Positions 16,532 to 26,677 of a stretch of DNA of 56,312 bases are shown here, one piece after another (position 1 is the stretch's first letter; every line of letters begins with the position of its first letter). Below the pieces are notes generated by a model. The model did not search any database. It saw only the letters and a list, made by a program, of their open reading frames with translations, and had not been told where the DNA came from. Made by a program: the position numbers and the translations under genes. The stretch comes from Gammaproteobacteria bacterium (GTDB taxonomy: Bacteria > Pseudomonadota > Gammaproteobacteria > Pseudomonadales > Pseudohongiellaceae). The stretch lies in NCBI GenBank assembly GCA_009922595.1, contig RFVC01000013.1:1-56312 (forward strand), in the 5' to 3' direction.

Positions 16532-18585
16532 GTGACACGCGTACCCGGGGCTGCTCCCTCGTGGGGCTCAAGCAGAAATACCTTGCTGCCGTCACCGCTT
16601 GCCAGGATCATGCCGTCGGAAAGACCAAACTTCATCTTACGTGGCTTTAGGTTGGCAACCATAACGGTATGCATGCCGACCAGTTGCTCAGGATTGTACG
16701 CTGACTTGATGCCGGAAAAAACGGTGCGCTGAATATCGTTACCTTCATCATCTGGACCAAGGCTGAGTGTGAGTTTGAGTAACTTGTCTGCTCCCTCAAC
16801 ATGCTCAGCATTGATGATTTTCACGATTCTTAAATCAACTTTCGCAAAGTCAGGAAATTCAATTTCCGGGCTGACAGGATCTTTGCCTGTAGGGCTGTTG
16901 GATTCGGGTGCTGCCGGCGTTTCTGTTTCTGAAGTCATGAGACTTTCCTTGCTGGCCTCCACCATTTGCTCAACCTTGTCAGTTTCGACGCGTGTCATGA
17001 GAGGCTTGAATTTATCGATAGTATGATTGGTCAGTACCTGCTGTGCATCCTGCCAGCTCAGCGGTTCAATTTTCAGAAAGCTTTCCACTTTGCTGGCTAA
17101 CTCGGGAAGAATAGGCTTCAGGTAAACCACCAGAACCCGGAATAGATTAATGCCAGTCGCACAGATGGACTGGACCTGGGGATCTTCAGGATTTTCCTTG
17201 GCGATTACCCAGGGCTCCTTATCAGCAATGTACTGGTTGGCCTTGTCGGCGAGCGACATTATGAGGCGAATGGCCTTGCTGAACTCTCTGGCTTCATAGA
17301 GTTCGGCAATTTCCTCGCCGGCATCGCTGAATTCCTTTAACAGCTCCGGGACCTCAAGGTTGTCACCGAGATTCCCGCCGAAATTTTTGCTGATAAAGCC
17401 AGCGCTGCGGCTAGCCAGGTTGACCACTTTGCCTACCATGTCCGAATTCACACGCTGAACAAAATCATCCAGGTTCAGGTCGAGATCTTCCGGCGTGTTG
17501 CCCAGCTTGGCGGCAAAATAGTAGCGCAAGTATTCAGGGTTCAAGTGCTGCAGGTAGGTTTCCGCCATGATGAAGGTACCCCGTGATTTGGACATCTTCT
17601 GACCATTCACGGTCAGGAAACCGTTCACACTGATCAGGTCCGGCTTTTTAAATCCAGCCGTTTCGAGCATGGCGGGCCAGAACAGGGCGTGGAAGTTTAT
17701 AATATCCTTGCCGATGAAATGGTATAGCTCCGTTGGGGCATTGGCACTCCAGAAATCGTCAAAATTGAGCTCCCCATGTGTATCGCAGAGCTTTTTGAAA
17801 CTGGCCATGTAGCCGATAGGTGCATCTAGCCAGACGTAAAAATATTTTTCGGGGGCGCCCGGAATTTCAAAACCAAAATAGGGCGCATCACGGCTGATAT
17901 CCCATTCCTGCAAGCCGGCATCCAGCCATTCAGCAAGTTTATTGGCTACTTGCGGGACTAGGACACCGCTGCGTGTCCACTCTTTTAGCATGTCAGTGAA
18001 TTCAGGCAGTTTAAAAAAGAAATGCGTGCTTTCCTTCTTGACGGGTGTGGCACCGGAAATGGTTGAGTAAGGGTTTTTCAGATCTGTGGCATCATAGGTG
18101 GAAGAACAGGATTCACAGTTGTCGCCATACTGGTCAGCGGCGCCGCATTTAGGACACTCGCCCTTGATAAAACGGTCGGCGAGAAACATCTCCTTTTCAG
18201 GATCATATAGCTGTGTGATCGAGCGTTCCGCAATCTTGTCGGCATCACGGAGGCGACTGTAGATCAGGTTGGCGAGCTCTCTGTTTTCGTCGGAGTGCGT
18301 GGTGTAGTAAATATCAAAGTCGACATGAAAACCGGCAAAGTCACGCCGGTGTTCTCCATTGACGCGGTTAATAAGCTCTTCCGGCGTGATGCCTTCCTTT
18401 TCTGCCCTGAGCATTATGGCGGTGCCGTGCGTGTCATCAGCGCAGACATAGGCCACCTCGTTTCCACGCATGCGCTGGAACCGGACCCAGATATCAGCCT
18501 GCACGTAACCCAGCAAGTGACCGACATGGATAGGACCATTCGCAAAGGGTAATGCGTTGGTAACCAGAATCTTACGATTGCTCAT
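16528..18585 (-). CDS. metG: Methionyl-tRNA synthetase
   Basis: A 685-residue class I synthetase, MetG1 type with a zinc knuckle and a C-terminal domain. Seen: [12 protein letters not shown] (the HIGH motif, about 17-28), a zinc site of the form [17 protein letters not shown] (CxxC-x9-CxxC), KMSKS near residue 335, and from about 580 an EMAP-type tRNA-binding domain with [11 protein letters not shown]. Between catalytic and C-terminal parts is a Ser/Thr/Pro-rich linker. It charges initiator and elongator tRNA with methionine. The gene converges with the PPTase; gene order metG close to rnf is common in gammaproteobacteria. Confidence 0.97.
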   Translation of the reverse strand: MSNRKILVTNALPFANGPIHVGHLLGYVQADIWVRFQRMRGNEVAYVCADDTHGTAIMLRAEKEGITPEELINRVNGEHRRDFAGFHVDFDIYYTTHSDENRELANLIYSRLRDADKIAERSITQLYDPEKEMFLADRFIKGECPKCGAADQYGDNCESCSSTYDATDLKNPYSTISGATPVKKESTHFFFKLPEFTDMLKEWTRSGVLVPQVANKLAEWLDAGLQEWDISRDAPYFGFEIPGAPEKYFYVWLDAPIGYMASFKKLCDTHGELNFDDFWSANAPTELYHFIGKDIINFHALFWPAMLETAGFKKPDLISVNGFLTVNGQKMSKSRGTFIMAETYLQHLNPEYLRYYFAAKLGNTPEDLDLNLDDFVQRVNSDMVGKVVNLASRSAGFISKNFGGNLGDNLEVPELLKEFSDAGEEIAELYEAREFSKAIRLIMSLADKANQYIADKEPWVIAKENPEDPQVQSICATGINLFRVLVVYLKPILPELASKVESFLKIEPLSWQDAQQVLTNHTIDKFKPLMTRVETDKVEQMVEASKESLMTSETETPAAPESNSPTGKDPVSPEIEFPDFAKVDLRIVKIINAEHVEGADKLLKLTLSLGPDDEGNDIQRTVFSGIKSAYNPEQLVGMHTVMVANLKPRKMKFGLSDGMILASGDGSKVFLLEPHEGAAPGTRVT

Positions 18586-18836
18586 GTAGGCGAAAAATCT
18601 TTGAAATTGCGCTGATTAGAAGGCGCGAATGATACCCACTATGGATTTTAGTCACAACTACAGGTTGTAGTAGCTGCTGCTCTCATCCATACGTCGTCAT
18701 AAGTTTTTTTGGAGCTAGATCCGTAATGAATGTCCTGATTCCAGCCCCAAAAATTCTTTTGCCTACCCTAGATTTCGTTCGCGACGCATGCTGGCTCTCT
18801 TTTTTAACGAAGAGATGCATGGCGTAGTAGCAAGTA

Positions 18837-20306
18837 TTATTTGCCTCTGCTGATAACAAAGGTTTCGTCGTTAAACCAAAGACCGCCATGCTTGTTGAGA
18901 ACCTTGGACGTTTTCTCCAGGTAGGTGCCGTCATGAATTACCTGCTCAACACGCTCATCCTCGATCTGGTTGACGTAAACGGCGGCATTCCAGGCGGCAA
19001 ACAAGGTGGATGTGCCGATGTTTGCGCCTCCAATTTCAGAGGGCAATGCATGCATACGGTACTTGAACATGGCTCGGGCGTCGGACATTTCCTTGATATT
19101 GTAGTCGCGCGCTTCACGCCCCATTATTTTCTTCACTTCCTTGAGAATATGGTGGCGTGTGACAGGAAAGGGATTGTAGTCAGGCCAGTATTGGCGGATC
19201 AGTTCCTGGGCGGGGTCCTTCCCACAGGACTGAATGGCCAGCAGACGCCCGCCAGGGGCTAGCGCACGGGTCAGTGGCACCACGATTCTATCGGCCTTGA
19301 ACTGGGCGGAGGTGGTGGAACGCCAGGGCTGTGAAGCCAGGATAAAGTCATATTCCCAGCTCTGAATGCCGGGACGTGGAATCACGTTGTCCAGGAGAAT
19401 TTCATGGTCCTCGCGGTATATCACGAATACTGATGGACGCTTGAATACCGGGTTGCCGGAAATCTTGCTGGTTTGTGTTTCCCAGCCTTCGGCAAAAATG
19501 TCATGCATGCTTTCAAGCTGCTCACGGTAATTGTAGGCATGGGTGCCTTCGAGCTTGATTTCGCGCCAGTTCATGGCGTTTGCCGTCAGTACGTCCCTTG
19601 GCATCAGCTTTGGCGCCTCAGCGTAGTTCAGGTTGGTAAGCACAAGTATGGTTGAAGGATGCTCGCTGAAGCGGTCAATCATCTTGTCCAGGCCAATACG
19701 CACATCTTCCATGCTGATTTCTTTTGCTACGATGAAATGGGGGACCGTTGGGTGTTTGTGATGAAGGAAGCGCATGATATTGGACAATACGGTGGCATCA
19801 CCCATGCCTGCATCGAACATGCGGAATGCTGGAGCTGTGGGCTGGATATACTGAAACTCTTTGACGATGCGCTGGGATATGGCTGACTTTTCATTACAGG
19901 TGTTAATGAAAGCCAGATAGTTTTGCCTGTTGTCGTAAAAACGAAACGGCCGTGAGTCCTTGTCTTCCTTCTTCTTGTTCTTTGGCTTTTTGGCTGGGGC
20001 TACTTTTACTTTTTTTGCAGCCGCCTTATTTGTCTTAGTAGTGGTTTTACTGCTCTTTGCTTTTGTCAGTGCCATTATTTTCCCCCCATTTTCAACTACT
20101 TCCAAAGAGTCAGTTGATAATTCGTTATGGTCATCCAGGTACTGCTCAATCCTGTTGATTGTTTTTAAAGTGATTCCTTTGCCGTCAATGAGCCGGTTCA
20201 CCAGCTTGCCATCGTTGATCGCCCTCAGACCAAATGTAGATCGCGAGATCTTCTGCTTCCTACAAAACTGGTCGATATCCCCTAGCAGGTCGTCAATAGT
20301 AGACAT
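18837..20306 (-). CDS. HTH-like domain + Lys/Ala-rich linker + SAM-dependent methyltransferase
   Basis: A 489-residue protein with three visible parts. Residues 1-60 form a small helical region (ISRSTFGLRAINDGKLVNRL, then GITLKTINRIEQYLDDH) like a XRE-type DNA-binding unit I associate with short alphaproteobacterial regulators. Residues 79-118 are a histone-H1-like, very basic Lys/Ala/Thr/Pro linker. From about 120 there is a class I methyltransferase with motif I FDAGMGDATVL at 164-174. An internal Met-78 at the linker edge could give a second, HTH-free product. Target unknown: DNA, RNA, protein or small molecule are all possible. A 204-nt leader with a hairpin lies upstream. Confidence 0.75.
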   Translation of the reverse strand: MSTIDDLLGDIDQFCRKQKISRSTFGLRAINDGKLVNRLIDGKGITLKTINRIEQYLDDHNELSTDSLEVVENGGKIMALTKAKSSKTTTKTNKAAAKKVKVAPAKKPKNKKKEDKDSRPFRFYDNRQNYLAFINTCNEKSAISQRIVKEFQYIQPTAPAFRMFDAGMGDATVLSNIMRFLHHKHPTVPHFIVAKEISMEDVRIGLDKMIDRFSEHPSTILVLTNLNYAEAPKLMPRDVLTANAMNWREIKLEGTHAYNYREQLESMHDIFAEGWETQTSKISGNPVFKRPSVFVIYREDHEILLDNVIPRPGIQSWEYDFILASQPWRSTTSAQFKADRIVVPLTRALAPGGRLLAIQSCGKDPAQELIRQYWPDYNPFPVTRHHILKEVKKIMGREARDYNIKEMSDARAMFKYRMHALPSEIGGANIGTSTLFAAWNAAVYVNQIEDERVEQVIHDGTYLEKTSKVLNKHGGLWFNDETFVISRGK

Positions 20307-20409
20307 AGCTCTTCTTTTATTGGCTGTGTTTATATGACAAGAGAATCAGTAAAACAAAAGGGAAATAGGGAGTCAATAAACGTTTTAGACAAATTTTATG
20401 ATGTTCGGA

Positions 20410-20427
20410 GTTGGGATATTTCCCAAC
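20410..20427. repeat. Short perfect inverted repeat between fhs and the methyltransferase gene
   Basis: GTTGGGA-TATT-TCCCAAC: 7-bp arms with a 4-nt centre. It has no T-run, so it may be an operator or an mRNA hairpin in the leader of the methyltransferase gene, whose start is at 20306. Confidence 0.45.
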
Positions 20428-20457
20428 AAGGCGTTTGAGGCGCAGGAATTCAGGCAT

Positions 20458-20491
20458 AAAAAAGCCGGCTCCCCAATGGTCGCCGGCTTTT
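20458..20491 (-). terminator. Intrinsic terminator after fhs
   Basis: AAAAGCCGGC and GCCGGCTTTT pair around a 12-nt loop. Read on the minus strand the stem is followed by six T, 20 nt after the fhs stop. Confidence 0.85.
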
Positions 20492-20510
20492 AAAGCGTTG
20501 CGCTGCGAAC

Positions 20511-22184
20511 TTAGAAGAGACCTTCGATCTGTCCTTCTTCGTTCACAGAAATGCCCTCGGCAGCAGGAACTTTTGGCAAGCCAGGCATGATCATGATATC
20601 GCCGCAAACGGCGACCACGAATTCAGCTCCTGCCGACAGACGTAGTTCGCGTATGCCCACTGTATGACCACTTGGCGCACCCATCAGGGCTGGGTCAGTG
20701 GAGAAACTGTACTGTGTCTTTGCCATGCAAACTGGAAAGTTAGGGTATAGCGACTGCAGGTGATCGAACTGTTTTCGGACCTTGTCGTCGGCCGTGATGT
20801 CGTCAGCACCATAAATCTCTCTGGCTATAGTGCGGGTCTTTTCCCACAGGCTCATATCGTCAGGATAAAGCGTTGTGAAATTACTGCTTTCGTTTTCAAC
20901 AATGTCGACAATGGTATTGGCCAGATCAATAGTGCCTTCTCCGCCGTCAGACCAGTGAGTACATGCAATAACCTTGGCGCCAAGCTTTTCGCAAGCTGTG
21001 CGGATAAGTTCAATTTCAGCGTCCGTATCACCGGTGAAGCGGTTGATAGCGACAACAGCTGGGACACCATATTTACCAACGTTGCTGATATGGCGCTCCA
21101 GGTTGCACATTCCTTTAGCCAAGGCATCCAGGTTTTCACCGACAAGTTCGTTTTTAGCGACACCGCCGTGCATTTTCAGGGCGCGAACAGTAGCGACAAT
21201 AGCGACGGCATCCGGGGCAAGACCAGTTTTACGACACTTGATGTCAAAGAATTTCTGTGCACCTAGGTCAGCACCAAAGCCGGCCTCTGTTACCACGTAG
21301 TCACCCAGTTTTAAAGCGGCATTCGTGGCCATGACTGAGTTACATCCATGAGCAATGTTTGCAAATGGACCACCGTGCACAATAGCAGGTGTGCCTTCCA
21401 GTGTCTGAACAAGGTTTGGCATCATGGCGTCCTTCAGCAGTGCTGTCATGGCACCATCGGCCTTGATGTCCTTGCAGGTTATTGGCTTAAGGTCGCGGGT
21501 TGTACCGACCACGATTTTACCAAGGCGTTCACGTAAATCTTCCAGGTCTGTCGCCAGACAGAAAATCGCCATGATCTCTGAGGCTACAGTAATATCGAAT
21601 CCTGTTTGACGTGGAAAGCCGTTGCCTGGTCCTCCCAGGGCCACGGCTATATCACGCAGAGCGCGGTCATTCATATCAACCACGCGGCGCCATGTGATGC
21701 GTCGGGCATCAATACCAAGTTCATTGGAGTGATGAATATGGTTGTCTAGCATAGCTGACAGCAGGTTATGTGCAGCACCTATGGCATGGAAGTCACCGGT
21801 GAAGTGCAGGTTGATGTCCTCCATAGGTACCACCTGGGCGTAACCACCACCAGCCGCACCACCTTTCATCCCGAAGCAGGGGCCGAGGCTGGGCTCCCGC
21901 AGTGCAATTGCGACCTTTTTTCCGATCTTGCTCAGCGCATCACCGAGTCCAACAGTGGTGGTGGTTTTACCTTCACCAGCGGGAGTCGGGGATATAGCGG
22001 TTACAAGAATCAGTTTGCCGTTTTCTTCATTGCTTTTTGAGCGAAGAAAGTTGTAATCGATCTTGGCTTTGTGAGGACCATACAGCAGGAGTGATTCGGC
22101 AGGTATACCAAGTTTAGAGCCGATTTCACCGATGGGCTTAGGTGTAGCTTGTTGTGCAATTTCAATATCTGAGGGCTGCGACAT
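20511..22184 (-). CDS. fhs: Formate--tetrahydrofolate ligase
   Basis: A 557-residue protein of standard length. Seen: N-terminal [14 protein letters not shown], the nucleotide loop [10 protein letters not shown] (66-75), [20 protein letters not shown] and [15 protein letters not shown]. It makes 10-formyl-THF from formate, ATP and THF in the cytosol, feeding purines and, with FolD (26678-27550), 5,10-methylene-THF. In marine bacteria it often serves in methyl-group oxidation or assimilation, but no such genes are adjacent. Its leader contains a terminator hairpin 38 nt before the start (22223-22257), suggesting attenuation. Confidence 0.97.
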   Translation of the reverse strand: MSQPSDIEIAQQATPKPIGEIGSKLGIPAESLLLYGPHKAKIDYNFLRSKSNEENGKLILVTAISPTPAGEGKTTTTVGLGDALSKIGKKVAIALREPSLGPCFGMKGGAAGGGYAQVVPMEDINLHFTGDFHAIGAAHNLLSAMLDNHIHHSNELGIDARRITWRRVVDMNDRALRDIAVALGGPGNGFPRQTGFDITVASEIMAIFCLATDLEDLRERLGKIVVGTTRDLKPITCKDIKADGAMTALLKDAMMPNLVQTLEGTPAIVHGGPFANIAHGCNSVMATNAALKLGDYVVTEAGFGADLGAQKFFDIKCRKTGLAPDAVAIVATVRALKMHGGVAKNELVGENLDALAKGMCNLERHISNVGKYGVPAVVAINRFTGDTDAEIELIRTACEKLGAKVIACTHWSDGGEGTIDLANTIVDIVENESSNFTTLYPDDMSLWEKTRTIAREIYGADDITADDKVRKQFDHLQSLYPNFPVCMAKTQYSFSTDPALMGAPSGHTVGIRELRLSAGAEFVVAVCGDIMIMPGLPKVPAAEGISVNEEGQIEGLF

Positions 22185-22222
22185 GAATGGATTTCCTTGG
22201 TTAAAATAATCTGGCGTAGCTC

Positions 22223-22257
22223 AAAAAAAACCAGCAAATACGGACTTTTGCTGGTTT
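22223..22257 (-). terminator. Terminator hairpin in the fhs leader (possible attenuator)
   Basis: On the minus strand AAACCAGCAAA pairs with TTTGCTGGTTT (11 bp, 8-nt loop) and is followed by eight T in total. It ends 38 nt before the fhs start. The gene to the right is on the plus strand, so no minus-strand gene is there to be terminated; the hairpin therefore lies in the fhs 5' leader or ends a small RNA. Confidence 0.75.
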
Positions 22258-22423
22258 CTATGGCGTTATCGGCGGGCGATTCTAGCACCTTTGGCTTGAG
22301 AATTTAACTGAATTACGGACCTGTCAGTGCAAATTTAGGAGGCGGCTGGGTAGCGCCTCTATGAAACTGTCATATTTATACCGCAATTCCTATCCTCAAG
22401 GTGTCGCGCAAGCCTTTATAATA

Positions 22424-23710
22424 ATGGTTATGAATTTGATTTACCGACTATACAAGCAAATCCTGTGCCCGCTGCTGGCAGTGTTAGCTTCAGCATCTTA
22501 TTCATGCGTTTCGGCCCAGGTTTTCAACTACGATGATTCATATCCCGGCGTGGACTACTCCTCGCGCCCACTGGAGGACCGCCTGACCAGGCTGATGGCA
22601 CAGGTAGACGCCGGGGAAGTCACCCTTGAGCATGACGCCGAGGGCAGGGGCTACCTTGATGCATTGCTGAAGGCACTGGAGATAAATCCTACCTCACAGG
22701 TACTGGTATTTTCTAAAACGGCACTCAAGACCAGGTTCGTGACGGCCGCTACCCCAAGGGCGCTTTATTTCAATGATGACATTTACATAGGTTTCATTCA
22801 GAACAGCCGCTCGGTTGAGATTGCGGCGATGGATCCAGTAGTGGGGCCAGTGTTTTTTGATTTTTCCCAGCGCGCTGACCAGCCAATAGAATCAGAGCGG
22901 GAAATGAGCCGTTGTCTGCGTTGTCATGATACCTATTCAATGACAGGTGGTGGTGTACCGCGCTTTTTACTGAGTTCTGTACTTGCCAATCCTGAAGGTA
23001 ATATCGTCACTCATGAGATTAGCATTATCACGGATACCAGCACGCCCCTGAACAGGCGCTGGGGTGGCATGTATGTTACTGGTACACATGGCAGCCAGGA
23101 GATTATGGGTAATTTTGTTATCGATGACGTGGCCAAGCTTACTAATATTGACCTTAAACCCAATGGCAACAAGGCAGACCTCTATGGGTACGTGGATACT
23201 TCTCCCTATATAAGCAGCGGTAGTGATATTGTCGCGCTGCTGGTCCTGGAGCATCAGGTGGAATTTCAGAATCGCCTGACCCGACTTAGCTTTGAATCTC
23301 GAACGCGCCTGCACAGCAATGGTAGCATTGCGGAGGAGGAGATGGCGAGCCTGACCCAGCCCTTGCTAGAGTCGATGTTTATGCTTAACGAAACACCGCT
23401 TACTGACACGGTATCCGGTGATCCGAGCTACCGGGACTATTTCCAAGCACTGGGCCCTTTTGCGGATGATGGGCGTTCCCTACGGGAGCTTGATCTGCAG
23501 GCGCGCACGTTTAAATACCCGGTAAGCTACCTGGTCTATTCTGACGCCTTCAATGCGCTGCCATCGGAGGTCAAGATCTACCTCTATGGCCGGATAAGGC
23601 AAATACTGGAAGGCAGCGATCAGGACCCTGCTTTCAGTAAGCTTGATAGAGAAAGCCTTGTCGCTGCCTCGGCAATCTTGCGTGACACCAAGCCTGAAAT
23701 TTTTAACTGA
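22424..23710 (+). CDS. Exported mono-haem c-type-like protein of unknown function
   Basis: About 428 residues with a signal peptide ending near VSAQ. The frame opens at 22361, but ATGs at 22424 or 22430 place the signal correctly. Seen: one haem-c motif CLRCH (about residue 164-168 from 22424), followed by GGGVPRFLLSSV, then RRWGGMYVTGTHGSQEIMGN. I recall the same phrase order in large uncharacterised cytochrome-like proteins of planctomycetes and other marine bacteria, where it is often RWGGWYVTG. No redox partner is adjacent. The hydrolase gene follows after 8 nt, so they may be one operon. Function is not known to me. Confidence 0.7.
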   Translation: MVMNLIYRLYKQILCPLLAVLASASYSCVSAQVFNYDDSYPGVDYSSRPLEDRLTRLMAQVDAGEVTLEHDAEGRGYLDALLKALEINPTSQVLVFSKTALKTRFVTAATPRALYFNDDIYIGFIQNSRSVEIAAMDPVVGPVFFDFSQRADQPIESEREMSRCLRCHDTYSMTGGGVPRFLLSSVLANPEGNIVTHEISIITDTSTPLNRRWGGMYVTGTHGSQEIMGNFVIDDVAKLTNIDLKPNGNKADLYGYVDTSPYISSGSDIVALLVLEHQVEFQNRLTRLSFESRTRLHSNGSIAEEEMASLTQPLLESMFMLNETPLTDTVSGDPSYRDYFQALGPFADDGRSLRELDLQARTFKYPVSYLVYSDAFNALPSEVKIYLYGRIRQILEGSDQDPAFSKLDRESLVAASAILRDTKPEIFN

Positions 23711-23718
23711 TACTGTTT

Positions 23719-24420
23719 ATGATTGATAAACCTGTAATTTTCCTGTTGCCCGGCCTAATGTGTGACGAGGCTGTCTGGACACACCAGGCTGAGACACTTT
23801 CTGCAGTGGCGGATGTGAGAATACCGGTATTCAGGGGATTTGATTCGCTGGTGGGCATGGCTGAGTCCGTAATGGTTGAGGCGCCAGAGCGCTTCTCGGT
23901 CGCTGGCCACTCGATGGGTGGGCGCGTTGCCTGGGAGGTCATGGAGCTGGCAGCTGACCGTATCGACAAGTTTGCCATTCTGGACAGCGGAGTACATCCG
24001 GTCAAGGAAGGCGAAGCCGAGGTTCGGCAGGTATTAATCGACAAGGCCATCAGTGAGGGCCTGCAGGCTGTAGCGAATGAATGGATCCCCCCGATGATTC
24101 ATCCTGACCGGAATGATGACAGTGCACTGGTTAAGGACATCACCGAAATGATCCTGCGTAACAGCATCGAGGACTTCCAGGGCCAGGTAAAAGCTCTTTT
24201 GAATAGAAAAGACCAGACACCCTATCTATCACGTATAAGTCACAAAGTACTCCTGCTGGCCGGTGAAAATGACAACTGGAGCCCGCCGCAGCAGCATGAA
24301 TTTATGGCCGAGAGGCTTGCCAGTTCACAGCTCGAAATCGTGCCCGATGCTGGACATATGGTGATCATGGAAAAACCGGAGGAAGTTAGTAGAATCCTCC
24401 TCGACTGGTTTAGCGAATGA
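23719..24420 (+). CDS. Alpha/beta-hydrolase
   Basis: A 233-residue cytosolic hydrolase without signal peptide. Seen: LLPGLMCDEAVW with the oxyanion region, GHSMGG with nucleophile Ser-65, GENDNW with Asp-185 and DAGHMV with His-213: a complete catalytic triad. The compact lid is typical of small esterases or MenH/BioH-like enzymes; the substrate is not predictable. The stop overlaps the start of the DsbD-like gene by 4 nt (ATGA), so the two are coupled, which does not by itself point to a shared pathway. Confidence 0.8.
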   Translation: MIDKPVIFLLPGLMCDEAVWTHQAETLSAVADVRIPVFRGFDSLVGMAESVMVEAPERFSVAGHSMGGRVAWEVMELAADRIDKFAILDSGVHPVKEGEAEVRQVLIDKAISEGLQAVANEWIPPMIHPDRNDDSALVKDITEMILRNSIEDFQGQVKALLNRKDQTPYLSRISHKVLLLAGENDNWSPPQQHEFMAERLASSQLEIVPDAGHMVIMEKPEEVSRILLDWFSE

Positions 24421-26552
24421 TGAAAACTGAATTGATTAGCAAGCTGATTCTGGCAAGCATTTTTGTGCTTGGCAGTACTGGCGTTTTTGCCCAGGGTGTC
24501 TCGGAAGTCGCTATTGGTGAGCATGTGGATGCCCAGCTGGTGGCCGAAACAGAGCACGCCGTCCCGGGTGAATCCCTGTGGGTCGCGTTGCGGCTCGACC
24601 ACATGGAACACTGGCATACCTACTGGAAAAACCCAGGTGATGCCGGCAAACCCACGGTTATTTCCTGGCAGCTCCCCGAGGGGGTTCAGGCGGGTGGAAT
24701 TGTCTGGCCGCTGCCGAAGCGTTTTGACCTGCCCGCCGACCTGGTCGACTTTGGCTATACCGAAGAGGTATTTCTCCTTACCGAGCTGAGCATCCCTGCC
24801 TCATTTGCGGAAGAAACCCTCGCCATTGGTGCACAGGCCCAGTGGCTGGAGTGTGAAGAGATTTGTATTCCCGGTGGTGCGTCGGTTGAACTTGCTATTC
24901 CCGTTAACAGTCAGACGCCGCCGGCAATAGATAACCGCTGGGTGGACGGCTTTGCTTCTGTAAGGGAAACCCTGCCACGAGCTGACATCTCCCTGGATGC
25001 CATGTTCTACATGTCGGAGGATTCCATTAACCTGCTGGTCCAGGCAACAGAGTCCATATTTGAAAATGCCGCAGTCACTACCTTCATTTCGGACACCCAC
25101 AGAATTCTCGATTACATCTCCGATCAGGAAATTACCACTCAGCTCTCCAGTTTGCAGTTAAGCCAGAGAGCGCACTCAAGGGCTCTGAGAGAGCCGCCGC
25201 AGAGACTGGGTGGACTGCTTATTGTTGAGGACGCCGATGGCGCGAAAGTTACCTACGAGGTTGAAGCTGAGCCGGGAGGGGTGACGCTGGCCGCGCTCGA
25301 TGGTAGTGCGGTGACAGCGCCCGTTTCTGCTACCGACATAGGACTGCTGACGGTATTCCTCTTTGCCGTGGCCGGAGGTCTTATTCTTAATCTCATGCCC
25401 TGTGTATTTCCGGTGCTCGCACTGAAGGCAATGAGCCTGGCTAAAAATTCAGGCGCACCTGTTCTTGAGCAGCGTATGCACGGTCTTGCCTATGCGGCCG
25501 GCGTAATTCTTTCTTTTGTCATTCTTGCCGGCGTTCTGCTGTCACTGCAGGCCGGCGGGGCATTAATTGGCTGGGGCTTTCAGCTGCAGTCGCCTTGGTT
25601 CGTTGCATCCCTGGTGTTCTTATTTTTCTTGCTGGGCCTGGCGATGTCCGGCGTGATCGAAATTGGTACCGGTATCATGGGCGTCGGCTCCGAGCTTTCT
25701 GAAAAAGAAGGGTACACAGGCTCATTTTTTACCGGCGTGTTGGCCAGTGTAGTGGCCAGCCCGTGTACGGCACCTTTCATGGGGGCAGCACTGGGCTTTG
25801 CATTTACGCAGCCAATGCCCATAGCACTGACCGTTTTCGTGGCGCTTGGTTTAGGTATGGCGCTGCCTTTTCTGCTCATCTCATTTATACCGGCCCTGGC
25901 CAACAAGCTGCCAAGACCCGGCAGCTGGATGCTGACGTTTAGGCAGTTCCTGGCTTTCCCACTTTACGCAACAGCCGTCTGGCTGCTCTGGGTACTGGGT
26001 CGACAGACCAGCGTTGATGCCATGGCCATGGTCGTCCTCGGCTGTGTTTTTGTTGCCGCTGCGGCGTGTCTGTACCAGCGTCAGTCCGACTCAATCTGGC
26101 GCTACGTGGAAGTGGCGGCCGTGTTTGTCTGCATCATCGGTATCGCGACACTTTTATCCTCACCGATATTCCAGCCGCAGCAGGGGCCTTCAGTTCCAGT
26201 TGAAGGGGAAAATTTTGAAGCGTACAGCGATGCACGCCTGGCACAGCTCCGTGATAATGGTCAGCCGGTATTCGTCAATATGACTGCTTCCTGGTGCATC
26301 ACCTGCCTGGTAAACGAGCGGGTTGCCCTAAGCTCCGATACGATCACCAAGGCCCTGGCGGACAACGGTGTGACCTACCTTAAGGGTGACTGGACCAACA
26401 ACGATCCGGCTATCACTGAAGTTCTGAAACGCTATGAAACCAGTGGCGTCCCCCTGTATCTGATGTTCCCGGCAGATCCCTCACAGCCTGCCGAGGTCTT
26501 GCCGCAGATTCTCACCGAGAGTATCGTTCTAGACGCCCTGGAACGTATCTGA
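24417..26552 (+). CDS. DsbD/ScsB-family thiol:disulfide transfer protein
   Basis: A 711-residue inner-membrane protein in three parts. A signal peptide (1-25) leads a periplasmic domain with HWHTYWKNPGDAGKP and the cysteine pair Cys-146/Cys-150 (LECEEIC). From about 310 to 590 comes the CcdA/DsbD membrane core with LMPCVFPVLALKAMSL and VASPCTAPFMGAALG. The C-terminus is thioredoxin-like with Cys-627/Cys-630 (SWCITC). The N-terminal domain is of the ScsB/copper-tolerance kind rather than classical DsbD. It should pass electrons from cytosolic thioredoxin to periplasmic thiol proteins, with c-type cytochrome assembly or metal stress as likely beneficiaries. Confidence 0.88.
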   Translation: MMKTELISKLILASIFVLGSTGVFAQGVSEVAIGEHVDAQLVAETEHAVPGESLWVALRLDHMEHWHTYWKNPGDAGKPTVISWQLPEGVQAGGIVWPLPKRFDLPADLVDFGYTEEVFLLTELSIPASFAEETLAIGAQAQWLECEEICIPGGASVELAIPVNSQTPPAIDNRWVDGFASVRETLPRADISLDAMFYMSEDSINLLVQATESIFENAAVTTFISDTHRILDYISDQEITTQLSSLQLSQRAHSRALREPPQRLGGLLIVEDADGAKVTYEVEAEPGGVTLAALDGSAVTAPVSATDIGLLTVFLFAVAGGLILNLMPCVFPVLALKAMSLAKNSGAPVLEQRMHGLAYAAGVILSFVILAGVLLSLQAGGALIGWGFQLQSPWFVASLVFLFFLLGLAMSGVIEIGTGIMGVGSELSEKEGYTGSFFTGVLASVVASPCTAPFMGAALGFAFTQPMPIALTVFVALGLGMALPFLLISFIPALANKLPRPGSWMLTFRQFLAFPLYATAVWLLWVLGRQTSVDAMAMVVLGCVFVAAAACLYQRQSDSIWRYVEVAAVFVCIIGIATLLSSPIFQPQQGPSVPVEGENFEAYSDARLAQLRDNGQPVFVNMTASWCITCLVNERVALSSDTITKALADNGVTYLKGDWTNNDPAITEVLKRYETSGVPLYLMFPADPSQPAEVLPQILTESIVLDALERI

Positions 26553-26627
26553 TTCCCACTATTTTCATGACCTCTTGGCGCGCTTTTGTGGGGCGCCCAG
26601 TGGTGAATTTCCCGCTCCACTTCCCCG

Positions 26628-26642
26628 TTTACATTCTGTAAA
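26628..26642. promoter_or_regulatory. Inverted repeat in front of folD
   Basis: TTTACA-TTC-TGTAAA, with 6-bp arms, overlapping a TAAAAT that could be the -10 box of folD (ATG at 26678). This looks like an operator, but I cannot name the regulator. Confidence 0.4.
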
Positions 26643-26677
26643 ATGGCGCCTTTTTTTACGCATCAACAGAGGTCACT

